Assembly: GCF_009765905.1 (NCBI RefSeq)
Contig: NZ_LMUO01000009.1
Span: forward strand, 349,941-413,940
Source of the DNA: Mucilaginibacter sp. L196
Lineage (GTDB): Bacteria; Bacteroidota; Bacteroidia; Sphingobacteriales; Sphingobacteriaceae
DNA: 64,000 nucleotides
Direction of reading: 5' to 3'
Shown here: in pieces, positions 1-8,318 of the stretch
How the letters are laid out: each line of letters begins with the position of its first letter
Position numbering within the stretch: position 1 is the stretch's first letter
Program-made: the position numbers and the translations under genes
The notes under the pieces: model-generated
Told to the model about the DNA's origin: nothing
Seen by the model: only the letters and a program-made list of their open reading frames with translations
Databases searched by the model: none

Positions 1-1
1 G

Positions 2-457
2 GTGATAAGGGGTGTAGGTATGGCATTATTATTCGTACCGTTGACCACATTGGCAATTGCCGACCTTAAAGGGCCGGAAATAGGACAGGGTACTGGTTTA
101 AATAATATGATGCGACAACTTGGTGGTGCTTTTGGTATAGCTACCTTAACTACCATAATTCACATACGTCAGGGGGTACACCGCAACAACCTATTAACCA
201 ATATTAACCCTTATAATAATGCATTTACATTGCGCTTTAATAATTTGATACAAAATTTTGAATCAAAAGGTAAATCATTAAGTGATGCTACACAAATGGC
301 TTACCAGGCTATTGAAGGTATGGTAATTAAGCAAACGTTGCTACTAACTTATGCTGATGCTTATTGGATATCGGGTTTAGTAATGCTATTCTCAATACCA
401 TTATTATACTTGCAGCCATTCAAAAAAGGCCAAAAAGCCGCGGTAGACGCGCACTAA
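2..457 (+). CDS. MFS multidrug efflux transporter, DHA2 (EmrB/QacA-like), C-terminal part
   Basis: This is the last ~150 residues of a drug:H+ antiporter cut by the window edge; the frame is open to base 2. A segment reading GTGLNNMMRQLGGAFGIA matches the loop and helix typical of EmrB/QacA 14-TM exporters. A hydrophobic last helix (ISGLVMLFSIPLLYL) is followed by a basic tail. It probably sits in the inner membrane and exports hydrophobic toxic compounds with MFP and TolC-like partners encoded upstream, outside the window. The substrate cannot be told from this fragment. A hairpin terminator follows 7 bases after the stop. Confidence 0.85.
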   Translation: MIRGVGMALLFVPLTTLAIADLKGPEIGQGTGLNNMMRQLGGAFGIATLTTIIHIRQGVHRNNLLTNINPYNNAFTLRFNNLIQNFESKGKSLSDATQMAYQAIEGMVIKQTLLLTYADAYWISGLVMLFSIPLLYLQPFKKGQKAAVDAH

Positions 458-463
458 AAAGAT

Positions 464-495
464 AAAGCCGCCCTGTTACTACATAGGGCGGCTTT
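464..495. terminator. Intrinsic terminator between convergent genes
   Basis: A perfect 11-bp stem (AAAGCCGCCCT / AGGGCGGCTTT) with a 10-nt loop lies just after the MFS stop. On the minus strand it is followed by ATCTTTTTAG, so it may also stop transcription coming from ahpD. Confidence 0.75.
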
Positions 496-701
496 CTCAA
501 AAAAAATTAACAATTAAAAATTTGGTATAAGCCCCACAAAATCACAAATGCTTATTACTAAATATATATGGGAGCGGGGGTGTTTAATCTTGCTATAAAA
601 TTAATAGTTTTTAATTGTAAAAAACAACTTTGTGATGCAATAAAAAACACAAAATGAAAAAATTATGAAATTTTATTATATAGCAGCTTTTTTCGTCAAT
701 A

Positions 702-1286
702 TCAATAAATAACCTTTCCACTTGCTGTAACTAATGATGCTATTCGTATCGCATCAAAAACTCTTTCCTCGGTAGTCCCCATCTTTATTAATGAATCTTC
801 GTGAGCGTTTACGCATAATTCACAACCATTAACGGCCGAAATAGTTAAGCTCATCAATTCAAAAAATTCCTTACCTGTTACAGGTTTCATCATGATCTGC
901 ATTCTGATACGTGCCGGAATCTGATTGTATTTATCCTTTTGGGTAAAATGTCTGAAGCGATAAAATACATTATTAGATGCCAGTAAGGATGCACATGCGG
1001 CAGCTTCAGCAATATCTGCTGCGGTTGCACCTTGTTCTTCGGCATGTTTGGTGTAATATTGGGTAAGCGGGTTGTTGGTATTGTTTATGGAAACGCTTAG
1101 GCCTAATAAAGCGCATTCCTTAGCGCTTAAATGTTCAGAGGTTAATGTACTGCTGAAATTTAATTTAAAGTCGCGTATATAGCGCGATTCGCCTTTTTCA
1201 AGTAAGGTAAGGCTTTCGGTACGATAGTCGCTATCCAGGCCAATGCTTTGCAATAGCTCGTTTATAGTTTCGGTAACTTCACTCAT
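702..1286 (-). CDS. ahpD: AhpD-like alkylhydroperoxidase (carboxymuconolactone decarboxylase fold)
   Basis: 194 aa. The all-helical AhpD fold is shown by the C-terminal motif CELCVNAHE with redox Cys155 and Cys158 and His162. Glu143 lies 12 residues before the first Cys, the same spacing as Glu118-Cys130-Cys133-His137 in the Mycobacterium tuberculosis enzyme. The residue between the cysteines that is His132 in that enzyme is Leu157 here. By family knowledge, AhpD passes electrons from a lipoyl protein to AhpC and can reduce peroxides itself. It lies directly downstream of ahpC on the same strand, behind a terminator-like hairpin, and no ahpF is nearby, so AhpD is the plausible reductant for AhpC. 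The function is inferred from sequence and context. Confidence 0.85.
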   Translation of the reverse strand: MSEVTETINELLQSIGLDSDYRTESLTLLEKGESRYIRDFKLNFSSTLTSEHLSAKECALLGLSVSINNTNNPLTQYYTKHAEEQGATAADIAEAAACASLLASNNVFYRFRHFTQKDKYNQIPARIRMQIMMKPVTGKEFFELMSLTISAVNGCELCVNAHEDSLIKMGTTEERVFDAIRIASLVTASGKVIY

Positions 1287-1314
1287 CTTTTTGTGTTTAG
1301 TAATGCATAAAAAA

Positions 1315-1337
1315 TCCCCGCGCCAAAGGCACGGGGA
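1315..1337 (-). terminator. Hairpin plus T-tract between ahpC and ahpD
   Basis: The sequence TCCCCG-C-GCC-AAA-GGC-A-CGGGGA forms a 9-bp GC-rich stem with one internal mismatch. On the minus strand it is followed directly by TTTTTT (1309-1314). It sits 20 bases after the ahpC stop and 23 bases before the ahpD start, so it probably ends most ahpC transcripts and lets some read through into ahpD. Confidence 0.75.
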
Positions 1338-1356
1338 CTATCAATATTCAAACAAA

Positions 1357-1902
1357 TTATACAGTTAATGTTTCCTGGCCTTTTTCCCAGTTGCAAGGGC
1401 AAAGCTCGTCAGTTTGTAAACCATCAAGTACACGTAATACTTCTTTAACGTTACGGCCAACGCTTAAGTCGTTAACACAAACCCAACGTACAATACCGGT
1501 AGGATCGATGATGAAGGTAGCGCGGTAAGCAACTTTTTCATTCGGCTCTAATATACCTAACTCTTCCGCTAATGATTTTGAAGTATCAGCTAACATCGGG
1601 AACTTCAAATCACGCAAATCATCATGATCTCTTCTCCATGCAGCGTGTACAAATTCAGAATCAGTTGAAGCACCAATTAAACGTGCATCACGATCGCGGA
1701 ATTCGCCATAAGCTTTATTAAATTCAGCTATTTCGGTAGGGCAAACAAAAGTGAAATCCTTTGGCCACCAAAACATTACAGTCCAAACGTTATCCTCGTT
1801 AGTAAAATAATCAGAGTTGATAGTTTCAAACTCTTTTCCTTTTTCGATACTAACAACCGCAGTTTTAGAGAATTTCGGAAATTCTTGTCCTATAGTAATC
1901 AT
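1357..1902 (-). CDS. ahpC: Peroxiredoxin AhpC, mycobacterial-like 2-Cys type
   Basis: 181 aa from the ATG at 1902; an in-frame TTG at 1932 is a less likely start because family members begin close to MITIGQEFP. The peroxidatic Cys54 lies in TFVCPTEIAEF. The C-terminal ELCPCNWEKG carries two cysteines (168 and 170), as in M. tuberculosis AhpC (174 and 176). The enzyme reduces H2O2, organic peroxides and peroxynitrite in the cytoplasm; by analogy with the mycobacterial system, the disulfide would be reduced by AhpD rather than AhpF. ahpD follows. A TAnnTTTG box and an OxyR-like palindrome lie upstream, pointing to peroxide induction. Confidence 0.95.
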   Translation of the reverse strand: MITIGQEFPKFSKTAVVSIEKGKEFETINSDYFTNEDNVWTVMFWWPKDFTFVCPTEIAEFNKAYGEFRDRDARLIGASTDSEFVHAAWRRDHDDLRDLKFPMLADTSKSLAEELGILEPNEKVAYRATFIIDPTGIVRWVCVNDLSVGRNVKEVLRVLDGLQTDELCPCNWEKGQETLTV

Positions 1903-1929
1903 ATTTTTAATTTTTGTTTTTATTTGTTG

Positions 1930-1937
1930 CAAATATA
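1930..1937 (-). promoter_or_regulatory. Bacteroidota -7 box for ahpC
   Basis: The minus strand reads TATATTTG, a full match to the TAnnTTTG -7 element of Bacteroidota, 28 bases before the ahpC ATG. No good -33 TTTG is visible, which fits an activator-dependent promoter. Confidence 0.5.
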
Positions 1938-1948
1938 CAAATAACTAT

Positions 1949-1994
1949 ATAGCTATTAGATATATACTTTCTATGATATATAGATTTTATCTAT
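1949..1994. promoter_or_regulatory. Putative OxyR operator between divergent genes
   Basis: Positions 1980-1994 read ATAGATTTTATCTAT, a full match to the OxyR half-operator pattern ATAGntnnnanCTAT. A second copy at 1949-1963 (ATAGCTATTAGATAT) matches except for C to A. Both lie upstream of the ahpC -7 box. The 3' edge of the first touches the TAGTTTTG box of the divergent gene, so one regulator could activate ahpC and affect the lipoprotein gene. The regulator itself is not in the window. Confidence 0.45.
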
Positions 1995-2001
1995 AGTTTT
2001 G
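1994..2001 (+). promoter_or_regulatory. Bacteroidota -7 box for the lipoprotein gene
   Basis: TAGTTTTG matches TAnnTTTG, 49 bases before the ATG at 2051. It overlaps the end of the OxyR-like palindrome. No clear -33 element is seen. Confidence 0.4.
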
Positions 2002-2050
2002 ATTTCAAAAATTATATTACTGCTGCATATGAAAATTATTATATTGTGGC

Positions 2051-3925
2051 ATGAAACCTAAATTTGTCTTAACCGCAATTATATTGCTAAGTGCTAGTAT
2101 CTTAACCCTAAGCTGTAAGCATAAAGCAAGCGCAGATGGTGCTGCTGTAAAGCAGTTCTTAACGAAGTTTAATGGATTTGTATCGGCAGGCAATGCCGAT
2201 TCAATTAAAGCATATTTTGTAGAACAGGGCCTTAAAACTGACCGTATTGCTAAAATATTGGCAGGCAAAAGCGGAATAGTGGAGCAGTCTCCTACTATTT
2301 TCAGGCTGGACTTAATAACAGATGATAGTAAAATAACAACATCGCCCAATGGAATTATTGAAGTTTCAATACCTGTTTTGTTTTCACATAACAACATCGA
2401 AAGCGCTAAATCATTAATAATATTGAAACTTATTAATGATAAGGACGGCAAAATGAGGATATCATTTATAAATGTTTCCAGGTTTTTACCGGATTATATC
2501 GCCTATGAAAACCTTGTAAAAAGTAAAACACTTACCGACAAAGACATATATGCGCCAATAACTTTAAAGGCTTTTGAAACGGCAAAACAGTTAAAAGCCA
2601 AATATGATAGTGTTATTTGGTTTGAGCACATTAATAATAAACAAACTTATTTTTTCGTGGTTAAAGATAAATGGAATTTGGACCTCGCGTCCGGAGATTC
2701 AGCTAAAACCTATAAAATGGGATTGGTCGGGCCGGATTTGAAAGAACTGATACCAGTTGATTATGATTTGATTCATAATATTAACGGGACAATAAATGGA
2801 TTAATTGAGGTTGAAAAGAGCAATAAACACGGTTTTTATAATCTGCAGGGAAAAATAATTGTACCCGTAGAATATGACCAGATTTACCCGGTAACAAATG
2901 ATAATGCATTGGCGGCATTGCAAAAAGGCGACGATTTTTATTGGTTGAATAAGGATTCTACTATTTCAAATAAGGTTAACATCAGTATTAGTGAGGTATT
3001 AGCGCAAACAAGTCGTTTAGGTAATTTTAACCAAGATGGTAGCAATATTGATAATGTAACTGAATTTAATTCACACGAGCAACACGGATCGGTTTATATA
3101 CCACCGGCCTATCTTGTTAACCTGGGAATATTTTCAACTATAGAACAGTTTAAAAATCCACTACGAAGAAACATTGATTTTGAAGATGTAAGTGCTAAAA
3201 TTAATATAAAGCTTAGTGATAAAGCTACAGTTGAAAAGAACGATAATATTTTTGAGACAGCGTTTTATTCAATTCGTAATTATTTTTTAGGTGGCAGATC
3301 TGAATTTTATGATACTAAAAACTTAGTGATTGTAGATAAGAAAAGAAACAAGGTTTACAGACAAGAAATTATTACGGACTTGAGCATGGAAGAGGGGGAA
3401 GAAGGTATGACCGGTTTATGTAACGAATATAATTTAAACCCATTAAACGATACCTTACTTGAAATGAAGGTTACCAGTGCGATAAGCATACTATTGTACA
3501 ATGGCGATTATTTGCAGGAAGCCCCTGTATTTCATTATCTAACCTTAAAAAATGGGAAAATGGCGGAAGCTAGTACAAACCGCAAGTTTTCGTTTACTAA
3601 ATTCCGGAAGATGGATGATTCTTATCTGGAAGGTTGTTATTTGTATCTGATTAAGCCGTCAATAGCTAGGGGAAAATACAAAAAAGAGCAGAGTGATCAT
3701 TTACGAAAAGATGTGCTTCAGTACATGAAAAATGAAATATTCGCGGATTACCACTATAAATTTAAAGACTCTGTATGGAACGAAGTATTTGCAGAATCAA
3801 TTGCCAATTACGAAGCCAAAAATGAATCCGTTGACGATTCACTAACTGAAATTGATAAATATAACATCAACTGGATCAATCAAAAGCTAAAGGCTACCGA
3901 ATCAAAAAAACTGGCATCGAGATAA
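2051..3925 (+). CDS. Lipoprotein with WG-repeat-like segment
   Basis: 624 aa. It begins with a lipoprotein signal whose lipobox LTLSC puts the acylated Cys at residue 22. Around residues 220-310 there are WG/KWG-like repeats (for example GFYNLQGKIIVPVEYDQI), a beta-rich module common in Bacteroidota surface or periplasmic proteins. The remaining ~300 residues have no family I recognise and look like a soluble mixed alpha/beta domain. The next gene begins at the base after its stop, so the two are co-transcribed. It is divergent from ahpC across a shared regulatory region. No enzymatic role is evident; an envelope-associated binding role is a guess. Confidence 0.75.
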   Translation: MKPKFVLTAIILLSASILTLSCKHKASADGAAVKQFLTKFNGFVSAGNADSIKAYFVEQGLKTDRIAKILAGKSGIVEQSPTIFRLDLITDDSKITTSPNGIIEVSIPVLFSHNNIESAKSLIILKLINDKDGKMRISFINVSRFLPDYIAYENLVKSKTLTDKDIYAPITLKAFETAKQLKAKYDSVIWFEHINNKQTYFFVVKDKWNLDLASGDSAKTYKMGLVGPDLKELIPVDYDLIHNINGTINGLIEVEKSNKHGFYNLQGKIIVPVEYDQIYPVTNDNALAALQKGDDFYWLNKDSTISNKVNISISEVLAQTSRLGNFNQDGSNIDNVTEFNSHEQHGSVYIPPAYLVNLGIFSTIEQFKNPLRRNIDFEDVSAKINIKLSDKATVEKNDNIFETAFYSIRNYFLGGRSEFYDTKNLVIVDKKRNKVYRQEIITDLSMEEGEEGMTGLCNEYNLNPLNDTLLEMKVTSAISILLYNGDYLQEAPVFHYLTLKNGKMAEASTNRKFSFTKFRKMDDSYLEGCYLYLIKPSIARGKYKKEQSDHLRKDVLQYMKNEIFADYHYKFKDSVWNEVFAESIANYEAKNESVDDSLTEIDKYNINWINQKLKATESKKLASR

Positions 3926-4555
3926 ATGGTTGAAAAGACACTTAGGATAATTGCTTTCTTCTGGATTTTTATTTTGTGCGCCGGGACGCTGCAGTACCTT
4001 AATTTTAAGTCGGATTATAATTTTCTACACTTAAAGCAATTTGCAGTTAAAACCGGATTTTATCTACCTGCTTTTTATTGCCATATTTTTGGCAGCAGTA
4101 TTATTCTGTTAGCCGGATTTTTTCAATTCTCAAAAAAGGTTTACAGCAATCGCAGGTTACATAAAGTATTAGGGAAAATATATGTGTTTGGCGTACTGTT
4201 CTTCGCAGCGCCGGGCGCTTATATTATGACACTGTTTATCAATCGTGGCACTGGCGTATTTATTTCTTTTTTTATCCAAAATACCCTTTGGATAATATTC
4301 ACGCTAAGTGCGTGGCTACTGATTATGAATGGTAAAGTAGATGAGCATGTGCGTATGATGCGGAGAAGTTATGCGCTGGCTTTTGCGGCAGTTACTTTAA
4401 GGTTTTATATATGGTTGTTCACCATATTTGGCAATGGTGTAAGCTTTCCGAATAATTACCTGATCATCGCATTTTTAAGCTGGATACCTAATCTTTTGCT
4501 TGTAGAAGCAATCAATTACTACGACCGTAAAACCACCTATACTTTAGTTAAATAA
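3926..4555 (+). CDS. DUF2306 family integral membrane protein
   Basis: 209 aa with about six hydrophobic segments. The pattern HIFGSSIILLAGFFQF, then RRLHKVLGKIYVFGV, then HVRMMRRSYALAFAAV is typical of DUF2306 predicted membrane proteins; conserved His residues at helix ends might bind a metal or heme, but that is inference. It starts immediately after the lipoprotein stop codon (0-base gap), so it is translationally coupled to it. A strong hairpin ends the unit. The function of the family is unknown. Confidence 0.8.
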   Translation: MVEKTLRIIAFFWIFILCAGTLQYLNFKSDYNFLHLKQFAVKTGFYLPAFYCHIFGSSIILLAGFFQFSKKVYSNRRLHKVLGKIYVFGVLFFAAPGAYIMTLFINRGTGVFISFFIQNTLWIIFTLSAWLLIMNGKVDEHVRMMRRSYALAFAAVTLRFYIWLFTIFGNGVSFPNNYLIIAFLSWIPNLLLVEAINYYDRKTTYTLVK

Positions 4556-4584
4556 AAAGGCGATAAGATCATCTTATCGCCTTT
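4556..4584. terminator. Bidirectional intrinsic terminator
   Basis: A perfect 14-bp inverted repeat (AAAGGCGATAAGAT / ATCTTATCGCCTTT) lies between the convergent DUF2306 and pgl genes. The minus side continues as CTTTTTATTT, so it serves both directions. Confidence 0.85.
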
Positions 4585-4607
4585 AACATAAATACTTAAT
4601 GAATAAT

Positions 4608-5336
4608 CTATTTATTCTTCAGATCTGCTGCTGCCGGTTCGTCTAAGTACCAACGTATCTTGCCATGGGTAGGGGCAATTAGTTGCGCAGGATAGTTTTC
4701 AATATCCCTGGCATCTTCCAATACATGATGAACGGCTATCGCCTTACCTTCGCCATAAACTAAAAAGGCTATGTTGTGTGCCTGGTTAATTAATGGGGCA
4801 GTAAAGGTGATGCGGTAAACTTGTTGATCTTCTAAAAACACTTCTTTCACAGTAGCCGTTTTTTCATTCAGAACCGGCGTGTATGGAAATAATGAAGCAG
4901 TGTGCGAGTTGTCACCCAAACCAAGCAGGATCAGATCAAACGTTAAAGACTGCTCGTCAAAAAACAGATCAATAGCTTTTTTGTATTCAGCCGCGGCCTC
5001 AGCAGGGCTTAGTGATGTATCAACAGCGAAAATGTTAGAATCATCAATTTGCAATGGATCAAACAAAGCTGTTTTTGCCATTAAATAGTTGCTGTCTTTA
5101 TCATCCTGCGGTACATTACGCTCATCTCCAAAAAAGAAATACACGTTTTCCCAGTCCACCTTATTTTTAAAATCGTTTGAAGCCAAAAGCTCATACAATT
5201 TTTTAGGCGAGCTTCCGCCCGATAAGGCTACCGAAAAGTTACTATGTTTAGCTATAGACTGCTCTGCCAGGGTTACAAAATAAGTAGCCAGATTAACCAG
5301 TACATTTTCGGGTGTATTGAAAATATTTAGTTTCAT
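4608..5336 (-). CDS. pgl: 6-phosphogluconolactonase
   Basis: 242 aa, usual for the DevB/Pgl family of the NagB-like fold. It hydrolyses 6-phosphogluconolactone to 6-phosphogluconate, the second oxidative step of the pentose phosphate pathway, in the cytoplasm. Visible motifs are ALSGGSSPKKLYELL near the N-terminus (sugar-phosphate loop), FFGDERNVPQDDKDSNY, and LGLGDNSHTASLFPYT. It is the last gene of the minus-strand pentose phosphate block, three bases after zwf, and its transcript ends at the hairpin downstream. Confidence 0.95.
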   Translation of the reverse strand: MKLNIFNTPENVLVNLATYFVTLAEQSIAKHSNFSVALSGGSSPKKLYELLASNDFKNKVDWENVYFFFGDERNVPQDDKDSNYLMAKTALFDPLQIDDSNIFAVDTSLSPAEAAAEYKKAIDLFFDEQSLTFDLILLGLGDNSHTASLFPYTPVLNEKTATVKEVFLEDQQVYRITFTAPLINQAHNIAFLVYGEGKAIAVHHVLEDARDIENYPAQLIAPTHGKIRWYLDEPAAADLKNK

Positions 5337-5339
5337 AGC

Positions 5340-6851
5340 TTATTTTTTGTCCTTTAACGGCAATGAGAACCAGGTAAAACCATCACGTGCTATTAAAGCC
5401 TCAGCGCTTTCAGGTCCCCATGAATTGGCAGAATAGTTAGGGAAGTTCAAGCTCTTCTTATTAGTCCAGGTGCTTAATATCGGCATGATCAACTCCCATG
5501 CAGCTTCTACCTGGTCGCCACGCATAAATAGCGTTTGATCGCCCAGCATAGTATCTAACAATAGGGTTTCGTAAGCTTCAGGAGCCTGACTGGTATAAGT
5601 GCCTTTGTAATCAAATACCATATCAACAGTATTTAATATCATATCCAAGCCCGGGCGTTTTGCCTGTACTTGTAAGCGGATACTCATTTCGGGCTGTATA
5701 CTGATGATCAACCTGTTTTGTTGCCAGCTTTCTGCTGCTTCGGTAGGGAATACCTTGTGTGGTACATCCTTAAACTGAATAGTGATCACTGATGATGATT
5801 GGTGCAGCCTTTTACCTGTACGCAGGTAGAAAGGGATACCTTGCCAGCGCCAGTTATCTACAAAAAATTTAACAGCGGCGAAGGTTTCAGTGTTTGAGTC
5901 TGAGTCGACTTTAGGTTCATCGCGGTAGCCGGTAACTTCTTTACCTTCCATCCATCCTTTACCATATTGGCCACGTACAGCTGAATTACGTACGTCATCA
6001 GGCGAAAATTTACGCATGGCATGTAGTACATCAACTTTGCGGTTGCGTATTTCATCGGCGCTAAAATTAACCGGAGTTTCCATCGCTACTAAGCACAGTA
6101 ATTGTAATAAGTGATTCTGGATCATATCGCGTAAAGCACCGGCGCCATCGTAGTAATCGCCGCGTTCTTCAACGCCCAGTTGTTCAGTTACAGAAATCTG
6201 CACATGTTCAATATAATTACGGTTCCATATCGGCTCCAAAATGGAGTTGGCGAAACGGAATGCCATTATATTCTGTACAGTCTCTTTACCTAAATAATGG
6301 TCGATGCGGTAGATCTGCTTTTCATCAAAAATACCTGCCAATAAAGTGTTTAGTTCTTTAGCGGTTTCCAGATCATGCCCGAAAGGTTTTTCGATAACGA
6401 TTCTTGTACGCTCTTTATCCTCGGCCAAACCTGCTTTTGAAATATTAGAAGCAATGATTGGGAAGAAGTTTGGTGATACCGCCATGTAATAAATTACATT
6501 GGCTTTAGTTTTCCACTCCGCGTTGCGGGTTTCTACCTGTTTGCCAAACTCTTTATAAGTTTCAGAATCATTGATGTCTGATACCTGGTAATACAAGTTT
6601 TTTGAAAACTCATCCCATTTTTTCTTTTCAGCCTTTCCACTGCGCGAAAACTGGTTGATATCATCCAATAATTTTTTGCGGAAATCCTCATCGGTAAGTT
6701 TAGTTCTTCCTGTACCAATTATGGCAAACTGCTTTGGCAACCAATTGTCCAAAAACAGATTGTAAAGTGCAGGTGCCAGTTTACGGGCATTCAAATCTCC
6801 TGTACCTCCAAAAATGATAAATATTGTAGGTTGATTTTTAGTTGATTCCAT
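5340..6851 (-). CDS. zwf: Glucose-6-phosphate 1-dehydrogenase
   Basis: 503 aa, full length. It oxidises glucose-6-phosphate to 6-phosphogluconolactone with NADP+. The N-terminal Rossmann motif FGGTGDLNARKL (residues 14-25) binds the nucleotide. The signature RIDHYLGKE starts at residue 182 and carries the substrate-binding His and Lys. The C-terminal beta+alpha domain is complete. It sits between gnd (33-base gap) and pgl (3-base gap), so the three oxidative enzymes are expressed together. Nothing looks truncated. Confidence 0.98.
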   Translation of the reverse strand: MESTKNQPTIFIIFGGTGDLNARKLAPALYNLFLDNWLPKQFAIIGTGRTKLTDEDFRKKLLDDINQFSRSGKAEKKKWDEFSKNLYYQVSDINDSETYKEFGKQVETRNAEWKTKANVIYYMAVSPNFFPIIASNISKAGLAEDKERTRIVIEKPFGHDLETAKELNTLLAGIFDEKQIYRIDHYLGKETVQNIMAFRFANSILEPIWNRNYIEHVQISVTEQLGVEERGDYYDGAGALRDMIQNHLLQLLCLVAMETPVNFSADEIRNRKVDVLHAMRKFSPDDVRNSAVRGQYGKGWMEGKEVTGYRDEPKVDSDSNTETFAAVKFFVDNWRWQGIPFYLRTGKRLHQSSSVITIQFKDVPHKVFPTEAAESWQQNRLIISIQPEMSIRLQVQAKRPGLDMILNTVDMVFDYKGTYTSQAPEAYETLLLDTMLGDQTLFMRGDQVEAAWELIMPILSTWTNKKSLNFPNYSANSWGPESAEALIARDGFTWFSLPLKDKK

Positions 6852-6884
6852 GATATTATGTTCTATCGGCTAATTAAAGTTTAA

Positions 6885-8318
6885 TTAATGATCGCTTTTA
6901 GGTACCCATTGGGTGTGGAAAGTTCCTTCTTTGCCAACCAATTCATAAGTGTGCGCGCCAAAATAGTCGCGTTGCGCTTGTGTTAAGTTTGATGGCATCC
7001 TTCCGGTACGGAAGTTATCAAAGTAGCTTATAGAAGCAGCATAAGACGGTACAGCGATACCAGCAGCAATAGCAGAAGAAATTACTTTTCTTGCACCCGG
7101 TACTGCTGCGCTAACTAATTTTTCAACTCCGCCATCTAATAACAGATGTGATAGTTTCGCATTGCTTTTGTAAGCGTTGTATATATCGTTCAGGAATGTT
7201 GAACGGATGATACAACCACCACGCCAAATTTTAGCGATCTCGTCTAAATGCAAATCGTATTGATATTCTTTAGATGCGTTTGACAGCATGAACATACCCT
7301 GCGCATAAGTAATAACCATGCTGAAGTAGTACGCTTGCTCTAATGCCTCTAAAAACTCATCAGTATTGCTAACATCCAGTTTTGGAGCGGTTTTGCTGTA
7401 TACTTTAGCAGCTTCTAAACGCATTTCTTTATATTTAGAAAGATCGCGCATGGATACCGCTGTATCAATAGTTGGGATAGGTGCCTGCAAGTCCATAGCC
7501 ACTTGTGATGTCCATTTACCGGTACCTTTTGCTTTAGCTTCGTCCTTAATATCATCTAACAATAAATGATCAGTTCCGGGAGCTTTGTAGTGGAATATAT
7601 CTTTAGTGATCTCTAATAAGAATGAGCTTAAACGACCGTCGTTCCATTTGGTAAATACTTTACCTATGGCTTCGTTGTCCAGTTTTAATCCAGTTTTAAG
7701 CACTTCATAGGTTTCAGCAATTAATTGCATAATGCCGTACTCGATACCGTTGTGAACCATTTTAACAAAGTGACCTGATGCACCGGGGCCAATGTATGTT
7801 ACGCATGGAGCACCATCAACTTTAGCAGCGATAGATTCCAATATCGGTTTCATTACATTGTAGGCATCTTTATCGCCACCCGGCATCATGCTCGGGCCAC
7901 GGCGCGCGCCTTCTTCACCACCTGATATACCCATACCGAAGAAATGGAAACCTTGAGCTTCCAGCTCATCAACACGGCGGTTGGTATCAGTAAAATGAGA
8001 GTTACCGCCATCTATCAAAATATCACCTTTATCAAGCAAAGGCAATAGTTCAGCAATTACATCATCCACAATTTTACCGGCCGGAACCAGCATCATTATA
8101 GCGCGCGGACTTTTAAGACTTTTTACAAAAGGTTCAACTTCGCTAAAACCTTTAAGGTTTTTATGCGTGCTTTCCTGTTCTAATAATTGGCCTTTTGAGG
8201 CATCTTTATCAAAACCGGCACCTTTAACACCATGGTCGCCCATGTTTAACAGCAGGTTACGGCCCATGGTACCAAGGCCTATCATGCCAAAATCGTATTT
8301 ATCTGTTGTGTCGCTCAT
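6885..8318 (-). CDS. gnd: 6-phosphogluconate dehydrogenase, decarboxylating
   Basis: 477 aa, the long dimeric form. It converts 6-phosphogluconate to ribulose-5-phosphate plus CO2. The dinucleotide motif GLGTMGRNLLLNM is at residues 14-26. Catalytic Lys186, Asn190 and Glu193 lie in KMVHNGIEYG. The stretch after beta-2 reads FDKDASKG, where well-studied NADP-dependent enzymes have NR(S/T), so cofactor choice may differ (see findings). It overlaps the upstream HAD gene by four bases, which means translational coupling. Confidence 0.97.
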   Translation of the reverse strand: MSDTTDKYDFGMIGLGTMGRNLLLNMGDHGVKGAGFDKDASKGQLLEQESTHKNLKGFSEVEPFVKSLKSPRAIMMLVPAGKIVDDVIAELLPLLDKGDILIDGGNSHFTDTNRRVDELEAQGFHFFGMGISGGEEGARRGPSMMPGGDKDAYNVMKPILESIAAKVDGAPCVTYIGPGASGHFVKMVHNGIEYGIMQLIAETYEVLKTGLKLDNEAIGKVFTKWNDGRLSSFLLEITKDIFHYKAPGTDHLLLDDIKDEAKAKGTGKWTSQVAMDLQAPIPTIDTAVSMRDLSKYKEMRLEAAKVYSKTAPKLDVSNTDEFLEALEQAYYFSMVITYAQGMFMLSNASKEYQYDLHLDEIAKIWRGGCIIRSTFLNDIYNAYKSNAKLSHLLLDGGVEKLVSAAVPGARKVISSAIAAGIAVPSYAASISYFDNFRTGRMPSNLTQAQRDYFGAHTYELVGKEGTFHTQWVPKSDH

